Positions 55,797-64,000 of a stretch of 64,000 nucleotides of DNA are shown piece after piece. Source of the stretch: Saccharothrix carnea. GTDB lineage: Bacteria; Actinomycetota; Actinomycetes; Mycobacteriales; Pseudonocardiaceae. The notes beneath the pieces were generated by a model. That model ran no database searches, had not been told where the DNA came from, and saw only the letters and a program-made list of their open reading frames with translations. Each line of letters starts with the position of its first letter. The first letter of the stretch is position 1. The stretch covers positions 853,121 through 917,120 of the forward strand of contig NZ_PYAX01000001.1 of NCBI RefSeq assembly GCF_003014735.1. The letters run 5' to 3'. A program made the position numbers and the translations under genes.

Positions 55797-56756
55797 GTGA
55801 CCGCGGATTCCGGGCACGCCACACCGGTTGACGATCAAGGCGCCCACCTGCCCGGGAGCCTGCCCGGCGGTCTCGCGGAGACCCTGCGCTACGGGCCGTT
55901 CCACCGCGCCCTGCACGACGCCATCGCGCACCGCGGCCTGTCCCTGGCCCGGTTGCGGGCACACCTGGAGCAGCTCGGCGTCCAGGTCGGGCAGTCCACC
56001 CTGAGCTACTGGCAGCGCGGCCTGCGGCACCCCGAAGTGCCCCGCGCCATCGCCACCGTGCGCGCGCTGGAGACGGTGCTGAAGCTGCCGCCGGAGTCGC
56101 TGGTGGCGCTGGTCGGCAACCGGCCGCCGCCCCGGCCGCCCAGACCCAGCGGCTGGGTGTCGCCGGTGCCGGTGCTGTCGGAGTTCGAGGCCGTCACGGA
56201 CGTCGGCGCGAACACCGACATCGAGGTGCTGTCCGTGCACGACACCGTGCTGATCGGGCCGGAACGCGAGCAGCGGTCCATCAGCACGCGGATGGTGGTG
56301 CGCGCGGCGAAGGCCGGGCCGGACCGGTACCTGGCCGTGCACCAGGGCGACGAGGGCTGCCTGATCGACAACGCGCTCGTGCGGCCGGGCGAGGGCTGCC
56401 GGCTGGGACGGCTGCGCAGGCAGCTGGCCACCCGCGGGCTGGCGTTCGAGCTGCTGTTCGACCGCAGGCTCGCCGAGGGCGAGGAGCACGTGTTCAGCTT
56501 CACGGTGGTGGACGACACAGGTGGGCCGACACCGGGGCACCGGCGGGCGTTCCGCGAACCGTGCCGCGGGTACCTGCTGCAACTGGCGTTCAACCGCCGC
56601 GCCCTGCCCGCGCGCTGCACCAAGCAGTTCCGGGTGGACGCCGAGGCGGTGCCGGTGGACCTGGAGGAGCTGGTGTGCGGGCTGGGCGGCTTCGCCAGCG
56701 CCTACTTCGAGGACGTCGGCCCCGGCGTGGCCGGGATCAGCGTGGAGTGGACGTAG
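55797..56756 (+). CDS. XRE-type helix-turn-helix regulator
   Basis: 319 residues, GTG start. Residues about 38-105 form an HTH: HRGLSLARLRAHLEQLGVQV then STLSYWQRGLRHPEVPRAIA and VRALETVLKLPPESL. The remaining 200 residues, beginning WVSPVPVLSEFEAVTDVG, are a beta-rich domain with a C-terminal patch FRVDAEAVPVDLEELVCGLG. I do not recognise that domain; it is probably a ligand or partner module. Between tmk and sahH, on the opposite strand, breaking the Rv3247c-Rv3248c adjacency. Confidence 0.75.
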   Translation: MTADSGHATPVDDQGAHLPGSLPGGLAETLRYGPFHRALHDAIAHRGLSLARLRAHLEQLGVQVGQSTLSYWQRGLRHPEVPRAIATVRALETVLKLPPESLVALVGNRPPPRPPRPSGWVSPVPVLSEFEAVTDVGANTDIEVLSVHDTVLIGPEREQRSISTRMVVRAAKAGPDRYLAVHQGDEGCLIDNALVRPGEGCRLGRLRRQLATRGLAFELLFDRRLAEGEEHVFSFTVVDDTGGPTPGHRRAFREPCRGYLLQLAFNRRALPARCTKQFRVDAEAVPVDLEELVCGLGGFASAYFEDVGPGVAGISVEWT

Positions 56757-56784
56757 CGCAACGGCCACCACCCCGCGAGTTCGC

Positions 56785-56856
56785 GTCGGTAGGTCGAGGC
56801 CCATCCCGCGGCGATCACGCTTTCGATCGTCGCGGGATCGGCCTCGAACTGCCGAC
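56785..56856. repeat. Palindromic repeat family, copy B (next to sahH)
   Basis: A 72-bp near-palindrome with 32-base arms matching at 28 of 32 positions about a short centre. Outer GCGAGTTCG/CGAACTCGC arms (56775-56783, 56867-56875) continue the symmetry. It shares GTCGG...CCGAC ends and the loop CGATCACGCT..TTCGATCG with copy A at 54045-54117. Confidence 0.85.
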
Positions 56857-56876
56857 TTCCTGGTGCCGAACTCGCC

Positions 56877-56895
56877 GCCCCGCCGGAGGCGGGGC
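56877..56895 (-). terminator. Terminator of sahH
   Basis: GCCCCGCC-GGA-GGCGGGGC, a perfect 8-bp stem with a 3-base loop, seven bases past the sahH stop on the minus strand. Confidence 0.85.
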
Positions 56896-56902
56896 AAACA
56901 AC

Positions 56903-58366
<1,464 letters not shown>

Positions 58367-58480
58367 CGCGGATTCCTCCATTGTCGGGTCGACGAGCCGA
58401 CACTACCGCCCGCCACGCCGGGCCACGGAGGTCGGCGGCATCTGCGCACCAATGGACCAGAGTAGGGCGAAGCGGAAGTG

Positions 58481-60886
58481 ATGTTCGCGGGAGGACTTGT
58501 GCTGATTCCCGGCCCCGACACACGGGTGGTCGAACTGCGGGTGCACGGTGTCCAGGGCACCACCCCGCAGTCGCTGGTCGACGCGGTGGCGGCGGTGGAC
58601 GTGGCGGGCGACGGGCTCGGCCGCGTCGTGCGACCGGCCGACCGGCTGCGCAGACCCGCTCCCGGCCCGGTGCTGCAGGCCGCGGGACGCCCCGTGACCA
58701 GGGTCGTCGAGGGTTACGTCTGGGGCGCGATGACCTCCGGCGGCTGGGCCAAGGCCACGTGGGCGCTGCTCTTCCCGTTCTCGCTGGCGAACGTGGCGCA
58801 CTGGATGCTGCCGCCCGTGCCGACCGGTTCGGTGCCCGCGCACCTGCTCGGTGTCGCGCTGCGCGCGTTGCTTCGGTTGGCCGCACTGCTGCTGACCGTG
58901 CTCTTGATCGCCCAGCTCGAAGTGATCAGCCTGGACCTGGTGGCCGCGCAGTGCCTCGCGCCGGGCGCCGCGTGCCTGTGGGGCCCGTCGTGGCTGAGCA
59001 CGACCCCGTGGGTGCGCGCCGTCGTGGGCTTGGTGCCGATCGCGCTGGCGGTGCTGGTGCTGCACCGGATGTCCAGTGTGGACTGGCGGATCGAGCGCAA
59101 GGAAGTGCCCGCGGCCGAGGGCGCGGGGTCCGGGCTGCCCGGCGCGCACGTGGCCACCGACCCGGACACGCCCGCGCTGCGGGTGCTGCACGTCGTGGCG
59201 GGCCTGGGCGCGGCCGTGGTGATCGCGTTGGGCGGGCCGGCCGGTCCGCTGCTCGCGCCCGGCTGGCACGGCGCCGCGATCACGGTGTGCTGGGCGTCGG
59301 GGCTGGTGCTGGTCGGGGTGGCGGCGATGGGCGCGATGCTGCTGGACGACCCGACCGGCGGCGCGCCGCACCGGGGTGGCCGGTGGCTGCGGGTCGCGTT
59401 GGGGCGCAGGCCGCGGCGTGTGTTGCAGGTGGTGGCGTGGGTGTCGCTGCTGGTCGCGGCCGTGTTGCTGGTCCGGCTGCCGGAGCGGTTGCCCGGTGCG
59501 GACCTGGCCGTGCAGATGGTGGCGGCGGTGGTGGCGCTGGTGTGCGTGTCGATCGCGGTGCTGCTGGTGCCGGCCGCGCTGCTGGCCCGGCGCACGTGGG
59601 CCGCCCAGCCGCGCGAGCTGCGGCCGTGGGCCGGTGGGTGGATGGCCGCGCCGGTGGTGGCGGTGGCCGCGCTGCTCGGCGGCGGGTTCGGCGCGGGGGT
59701 GGCGCTGACCGTGCGGTGGGCGCTCGGGCGGCACGGCGAGCTGCCCGGCGGGTACGACTACATCGCGCTGCTGTGGGGCGTAGCCGGGGTGCTGGCGTTC
59801 CTGGCCGGGATGGCGATGGCGGCGGCCACCGGGATGATGCGGTGGAGTTCGCTGCGGAGGGACAAGGAGTGGGCGCGTGAGGCGTCCTTGTTGCACGCGG
59901 GGCGCGCACGGGACGCGAAGCGCGCTGCGCGGGCGTGGTGGTGGGCACGGTGGCAGCGGCGGCACAGCCACCACGTGGTGCTGATCATGTCCTCGGTGTT
60001 GGCGGTCGGCGCGGTGCCGGCGGCGTGGCTGCGGCTGCGCGGGGTCGAGCCCCCGTCGTGGTCGCGGCCGGTGATCGGGTTCGGCGTGGTCGTGCTGGCG
60101 GCGCTGGCGCTGTCGCTGCTGCGGGCGGTGTACCTGGCGGCACGGCGGCCGGACAAGGCGCGGCAGGTGGGCGTGCTGGCGGACCTGGCGGCGTTCTGGC
60201 CGCGCGAGGCGCACCCCGTGGTGCCGCCGTGCTACGCGTTGAAGGTGGTGCCGGAGCTGGTCGCGCGGGTGCGGGAGCACCTGGCCGACCCCGGCACGCG
60301 GGTGGTGCTCGCCGGGCACAGCCAGGGCAGCCTGCTCGCGGCGGTGGCGACGGCGCGGCTGTTGGAGGAACTGCCCGCGAACGAGGCGGAACGAGTGGGC
60401 TTGGTCACAGCCGGGTCGCAGCTGCAGTGGGCGTACCCGCGGGCGTTCCCGGCGGTGGTGCCGCACAGCTCGCTGGAATCGCTGGCGGGCCGGTTGGCGG
60501 GGCGGTGGCGTGCGCTGTGCCGCGGCACGGACGCGCTGGGCGGCGCGGTGACGACGTGGGACCGGCAGGTGTTCGACGGGATGCTGCTGGGCGCGGGTTT
60601 CCGGCCGGACGGCACGTCGGGCGCGTTGCCGCCGGCGCTGCGCGGTCCGACCGGCGCGCTGGTGCTCGGCGGCGACCACTGGCTGCCGGACCCGCAGCGG
60701 GGACCGTTCCCGGGTCGGCGGTGGGCGCCGGGCGTGAACCGGCACGCCGACTACACGTCCGACCCCGAGTGGGACCGGGCGATCGCCATCGCGGCCGGGC
60801 TGGAGACGACGGAGCCGCCCACGCCGCCCGTGCTGCCGACCGCGCGGCAGGCGCCGGTCAGGGCGCCGTCACCCGAAGCGACGTGA
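58481..60886 (+). CDS. Large membrane protein with alpha/beta-hydrolase domain
   Basis: 801 residues from ATG 58481. An N-terminal soluble part (VVELRVHGVQGTTPQSLVDA) resembles the first strand of an alpha/beta hydrolase. A membrane region of about eight to ten hydrophobic helices spans residues 90-560. The C-terminal part has LADPGTRVVLAGHSQGSLLA, a classical GHSQG nucleophile elbow, and a late GGDHWLPDPQ that may supply the His. The hydrolase fold thus seems split around a membrane block. Substrate and pathway are unknown; a lipase or esterase acting at the membrane is inference. Confidence 0.78.
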   Translation: MFAGGLVLIPGPDTRVVELRVHGVQGTTPQSLVDAVAAVDVAGDGLGRVVRPADRLRRPAPGPVLQAAGRPVTRVVEGYVWGAMTSGGWAKATWALLFPFSLANVAHWMLPPVPTGSVPAHLLGVALRALLRLAALLLTVLLIAQLEVISLDLVAAQCLAPGAACLWGPSWLSTTPWVRAVVGLVPIALAVLVLHRMSSVDWRIERKEVPAAEGAGSGLPGAHVATDPDTPALRVLHVVAGLGAAVVIALGGPAGPLLAPGWHGAAITVCWASGLVLVGVAAMGAMLLDDPTGGAPHRGGRWLRVALGRRPRRVLQVVAWVSLLVAAVLLVRLPERLPGADLAVQMVAAVVALVCVSIAVLLVPAALLARRTWAAQPRELRPWAGGWMAAPVVAVAALLGGGFGAGVALTVRWALGRHGELPGGYDYIALLWGVAGVLAFLAGMAMAAATGMMRWSSLRRDKEWAREASLLHAGRARDAKRAARAWWWARWQRRHSHHVVLIMSSVLAVGAVPAAWLRLRGVEPPSWSRPVIGFGVVVLAALALSLLRAVYLAARRPDKARQVGVLADLAAFWPREAHPVVPPCYALKVVPELVARVREHLADPGTRVVLAGHSQGSLLAAVATARLLEELPANEAERVGLVTAGSQLQWAYPRAFPAVVPHSSLESLAGRLAGRWRALCRGTDALGGAVTTWDRQVFDGMLLGAGFRPDGTSGALPPALRGPTGALVLGGDHWLPDPQRGPFPGRRWAPGVNRHADYTSDPEWDRAIAIAAGLETTEPPTPPVLPTARQAPVRAPSPEAT

Positions 60887-62132
60887 GCAGCCGGTCGGCC
60901 GCGTCCGTGCGGCCGGTCCCGGCCAGCAGGCCCGCCGGTGCGAGCACGTAGTCGCGGTCCACGGTGATGGCGGCGGTGCGCAGGACCGGGCGCAGGACGG
61001 GGTCGGCGCGCAGCACCCGTTCGACGTCCTCGGTGGAGTCGGCGTGCCGGAAGACGCCGCCGGACAGCACCAGCAGGCCCGCGCCCTTCGGTCCGAGTTG
61101 GCCGTCGACCAGCCGGAGGTGGCGGCGGACGGCCAGCACGGCGGCCAGGCCGGCGAGCCGCCGGTCGACGGTCGGGTCGTCGGGCAGCCAGGTCACGTCG
61201 GCGGCCCGGGCGGCGGCTTCCCCGTGCAGCACGGCGGCTTCGGCCTTGTCGACCAGCTTCTCGGCCAGCGCCTCGGCCACCACGCCCGGCGCGGACCAGC
61301 GCAGGCCGAGATCGCCCTCGACGGTGCGCCGGTCCGGCGGCAGCGCGACCGTCCGCTCCTGCTCCGGGCCTTCCACCACGGACACCGCGGAGTAGACGTC
61401 GGTGGTGGCGCCGCCGACGTCCACGACCAGCACCGCGCCCTCCCGGTCCTGCAGCGCCAGCCGCGACACGCCGGTGAGCACGGCGTCGGGGGTGACGGCG
61501 CGCACGAGCCCGCGGAACCGCCGGCCGCGGGACAAGCCCTTGCCGCCGATGACGTGCCGCAGGAAGACCTCGCGGATCGCCGCGCGGGCCGGACCCGGTG
61601 CGAGCTCGCCCACGTCCGGCAGCACGTTCGCGGTGCGCACCACCGTGCGGTGCGCCAGCGCCTCGGCCGCCTCCGGCTGGGCTTCGACGTTGCCCGCGAG
61701 CACGATCGGGCAGGCGACGCGGTCCAGCCGGCGGGCGTTGTGCAGGAGCACCGAGGCGTCACCGCCGTCCGTGCCGCCGACCAGCAGGACCAGGTCCGGT
61801 CTGGCCGCGCGCAGCGCCCGGACGCCCGCGCCGTCGAGCGGACCGGCCGAGACGTGCACCACCTTCGCGCCCGCCGACAACGCCACCCGGTACCCGGCCT
61901 CGGCGCTGACCAGCCGTTCCTGCCCCACCACCGCGAGCCGCAACCCGCCGCCCGCCGACGAGCAGGCCAACGTGTGCTCGGCGGGGTTTAGCGCACCCGT
62001 GACGGCGTCAATACCTCGGAGCACCTCGGGCGGGGTGGTCGTGTGCTGCGCGGTGCCCAGCAACTCGCCGTCCTCGGACACGAGGGCGCCCTTCGTCCAC
62101 GTCGAGCCGATGTCGAGGCAGAGCACGGTCAT
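60858..62132 (-). CDS. Glutamate mutase MutL/GlmL-like ATPase
   Basis: 424 residues of the ASKHA fold: phosphate-1 loop LCLDIGSTWTKGALV, VVHVSAGPL, LVGGTDGGDASVLLHNAR, phosphate-2 loop VLVVDVGGATTDVYSAV and a late LVLSGGVFRH. In clostridia MutL/GlmL is encoded between the two glutamate mutase subunits and is thought to reactivate the B12 enzyme. No mutase genes are present here, so it may serve another cobalamin-dependent aminomutase. Overlaps the convergent hydrolase tail by 29 bases; diverges from an amino-acid permease, which suggests an amino-acid catabolic role. Confidence 0.85.
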   Translation of the reverse strand: MTVLCLDIGSTWTKGALVSEDGELLGTAQHTTTPPEVLRGIDAVTGALNPAEHTLACSSAGGGLRLAVVGQERLVSAEAGYRVALSAGAKVVHVSAGPLDGAGVRALRAARPDLVLLVGGTDGGDASVLLHNARRLDRVACPIVLAGNVEAQPEAAEALAHRTVVRTANVLPDVGELAPGPARAAIREVFLRHVIGGKGLSRGRRFRGLVRAVTPDAVLTGVSRLALQDREGAVLVVDVGGATTDVYSAVSVVEGPEQERTVALPPDRRTVEGDLGLRWSAPGVVAEALAEKLVDKAEAAVLHGEAAARAADVTWLPDDPTVDRRLAGLAAVLAVRRHLRLVDGQLGPKGAGLLVLSGGVFRHADSTEDVERVLRADPVLRPVLRTAAITVDRDYVLAPAGLLAGTGRTDAADRLLTSLRVTAP

Positions 62133-62243
62133 GGCCGCGAAACTACCGGTGCCGCCGGATGCCGGTACCCACCTCTAGGCTGAACGGACCAAACCAGGCG
62201 AACGTCCGCGGAACACCGGCCACCCAACACAGGAGGCGAGACC

Positions 62244-63764
62244 GTGCCAGGCAACGGGCTGTGGCGCACGAAGTCGATCGAGCAGTCGATCGCCGACACC
62301 GACGAGCCGGACACCAGGCTCCGCAAGGACCTCACCGCGTGGGACCTGACGGTGTTCGGCGTCGCGGTCGTGATCGGCGCGGGCATCTTCACGCTCACCG
62401 CGTCCACCGCGGGCAACCTCGCGGGGCCCTCGGTGTCGCTGGCGTTCGTGCTGGCGGCGGCGGCGTGCGCGTTGGCCGCGCTGTGCTACGCGGAGTTCGC
62501 GTCGACCGTGCCGGTGGCGGGCAGCGCGTACACGTTCTCGTACGCGACGTTCGGCGAGTTCATGGCCTGGATCATCGGCTGGGATTTGGTGCTGGAGTTC
62601 GCGGTCGGCGCGGCGGCGGTGGCCAAGGGCTGGTCGGTGTACCTGCAGACGGTCCTCGGGCAGGTCGGCGTCGAGGTCGAGACCACCGCGGCGGTCGGCG
62701 GCGTCGACGTCGACTGGGGCTCGTTGCTGCTGATCGCCGTGCTGACCGTGCTGCTGGCGGTCGGCACGAAGCTGTCGTCGCGGGTCAGCGCGGTGATCAC
62801 GGCGGTGAAGGTCGGCGTGGTGCTGCTCGTGATCGTGCTCGGCATCGGGTACGTCAAGGCGGCCAACTACAGCCCGTACATCCCGCCCGCCCAGTCCGGC
62901 GGCACCACCGCGAGCGGGTTGGAGCAGTCGCTGTTCTCGCTGGTCACCGGCTTCGAGGGCAGCACGTACGGCGTGCTGGGGCTGCTGGCCGCCGCGTCGC
63001 TGGTGTTCTTCGCGTTCATCGGCTTCGACGTGGTCGCCACGACCGCCGAGGAGACCCGCAACCCGCAGCGGGCCGTGCCGCGCGGCATCCTCGGGTCGCT
63101 GGCGATCGTGACCGTGCTGTACGTGGCGGTGTCGCTGGTGATCACCGGCATGGTGCCGTACGACCAGCTCAAGACCCAGCCGGACGGCACGCGGGCGACG
63201 CTGGCCACGGCGTTCTCGGCCAACGGCGTGGACTGGGCGGCCACCGTCATCTCGGTCGGCGCGCTGGCGGGCCTGACCACGGTGGTGATGGTGCTGATGC
63301 TGGGCCAGTCGCGGGTGCTGTTCGCGATGTCGCGTGACGGCTTGCTGCCGCGCGGCCTGGCGCGCACGGGCGGGCACGGCACGCCGGTCCGGATCACCGT
63401 GATCATCGGTGTGCTGGTCGCCGTCGCCGCGGGCTTCTTCCCGGCGGGCAAGCTGGAGGAGATGGTGAACGTGGGCACGCTCTTCGCGTTCATCCTGGTG
63501 TCGGCGGGCGTCCTGGTGCTCCGCAAGACCCGCCCCGACCTGCCCCGCGGCTTCCGCGTGCCGTTGGTGCCCGTGGTGCCGGTGCTGGCGATCCTGGCGT
63601 GCCTGTGGCTGATGCTGAACCTGACCGCGCTGACCTGGGTCCGGTTCCTGGCGTGGATGGCGCTGGGCGTCGTCGTGTACTTCGCCTACAGCCGCCGCCA
63701 CTCCCTCCTGCACCGCAAGGGCACCACCGCCGTGCCCGTGGTGAAGCACGACGAGATTCCGTAA
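62244..63764 (+). CDS. APC-family amino acid permease
   Basis: 506 residues, GTG start, about twelve to thirteen membrane helices. Helix 1 has VFGVAVVIGAGIFTLTASTA with the APC GAGIF substrate-backbone loop. Helix 6 is FFAFIGFDVVATTAEETRNP, a cationic-amino-acid-transporter signature. LPRGLARTGGHGTPV is the conserved late loop. It probably imports an amino acid in exchange with or together with protons. Divergent from the MutL-like gene; ends at a strong terminator. Confidence 0.93.
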   Translation: MPGNGLWRTKSIEQSIADTDEPDTRLRKDLTAWDLTVFGVAVVIGAGIFTLTASTAGNLAGPSVSLAFVLAAAACALAALCYAEFASTVPVAGSAYTFSYATFGEFMAWIIGWDLVLEFAVGAAAVAKGWSVYLQTVLGQVGVEVETTAAVGGVDVDWGSLLLIAVLTVLLAVGTKLSSRVSAVITAVKVGVVLLVIVLGIGYVKAANYSPYIPPAQSGGTTASGLEQSLFSLVTGFEGSTYGVLGLLAAASLVFFAFIGFDVVATTAEETRNPQRAVPRGILGSLAIVTVLYVAVSLVITGMVPYDQLKTQPDGTRATLATAFSANGVDWAATVISVGALAGLTTVVMVLMLGQSRVLFAMSRDGLLPRGLARTGGHGTPVRITVIIGVLVAVAAGFFPAGKLEEMVNVGTLFAFILVSAGVLVLRKTRPDLPRGFRVPLVPVVPVLAILACLWLMLNLTALTWVRFLAWMALGVVVYFAYSRRHSLLHRKGTTAVPVVKHDEIP

Positions 63765-63769
63765 CAGGG

Positions 63770-63807
63770 GAAGCGGCTTGGTCCCGCGACAGGGACCAAG
63801 CCGCTTC
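63770..63807. terminator. Bidirectional terminator hairpin
   Basis: A perfect 16-bp stem (GAAGCGGCTTGGTCCC and its complement) with a 6-base loop between the convergent permease and Crp-type genes. Confidence 0.93.
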
Positions 63808-63817
63808 ACGGGCATTG

Positions 63818-64000
63818 TCACAATCGGCCGAACTCCTGCAATGCCATCAGGTCGGGCACCAGCACGTCGCGCCGGAGGTGACTCACCACCACTCCCGCTT
63901 TCCGTAGATCGGAGAACGCCTTCTCGGCCGTTCTGGGCTTCATGCCGGCGATCGAGGCGAGTTCCACCTTCGTCAGCGGAATTCCCAACGTCCACCCGTG
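63818..64000 (-). CDS. Crp/Fnr-type winged-helix regulator (N-terminus beyond window)
   Basis: The last 60 codons of a leftward gene, cut by the right edge. It reads GIPLTKVELASIAGMKPRTA then EKAFSDLRKAGVVVSHLRRD and VLVPDLMALQEF. This is the C-terminal helix-turn-helix of the Crp/Fnr group (pattern LT..ELA...G....T..R.L..L...G). Codon use is less GC-biased than its neighbours. A cyclic-nucleotide-binding domain should precede it but is outside the window. A related winged-helix class is the alternative. Confidence 0.6.
   Translation of the reverse strand, partial: HGWTLGIPLTKVELASIAGMKPRTAEKAFSDLRKAGVVVSHLRRDVLVPDLMALQEFGRL

Overview
ORGANISM. This is high-GC actinomycete DNA, probably order Pseudonocardiales (Saccharothrix/Lentzea/Actinosynnema-like); that placement is an inference. 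Support comes from the very high GC at third codon positions, many GTG and some TTG starts, WhiB1, a mycothiol-type SigR/RsrA pair, a nickel SOD, a DUF397 gene, a Methyltransf_19 methyltransferase and the mtrAB-lpqB cluster. No tRNA, rRNA, CRISPR array, intact transposase or prophage gene was found. LAYOUT. 1-7.1 kb: a leftward histidine-utilisation operon, hutH-hutU-M20 amidohydrolase-hutF, then a decayed XRE/DUF5753 regulator remnant, a DUF397 gene and hutI, which runs off the left edge. 7.2-9.8 kb: a rightward ABC-2 exporter (ATPase plus two permeases). 9.8-12.5 kb: an ECF sigma factor with a membrane-anchored partner, an IclR regulator and a MazF-like toxin fragment. 12.5-15.9 kb: an OpuC/ProU-type osmoprotectant importer. 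15.9-31.5 kb: a mixed accessory stretch with a branched-chain polyamine synthase homologue, an YbaB/WXG-like pair, a five-PAS GGDEF-EAL protein, malic enzyme, an RmlC-like epimerase, divergent sodX/sodN, a phosphatase plus SSAT-like acetyltransferase, a MarR-controlled membrane protein, a methyltransferase, a secreted trypsin-like protease and a lipid kinase. 31.7-58.4 kb: a conserved actinobacterial core whose gene order follows the M. tuberculosis Rv3219-Rv3248c block as I know it: whiB1, pdtaS, biotin carrier protein, (bL37), rsrA, sigR, HMCES-type gene, aroA, rsgA, DUF6912, WS/DGAT, Rv3235-family, secA, hpf, comF, lpqB, mtrB, mtrA, tmk, sahH. 58.5-64 kb: a large membrane hydrolase, a MutL/GlmL-like ATPase, an APC permease and a truncated Crp-type regulator. 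HOW THE GENES WORK TOGETHER. The left end degrades histidine to glutamate by the formylglutamate route. The core block joins envelope and division signalling (MtrAB-LpqB), protein export (SecA), thiol-oxidative stress control (SigR-RsrA under a visible SigR-type promoter) and ribosome maturation or hibernation (RsgA, HPF, bL37, TrmH). BEST NON-GENE SIGNALS. A 72-73 bp palindromic repeat family has two copies (mtrA-mtrB junction and next to sahH) with an almost identical loop and compensatory stem changes. whiB1 has two CRP-type sites. A 22-bp-period triple repeat follows rsgA. pdtaS appears to start at a CTG codon.
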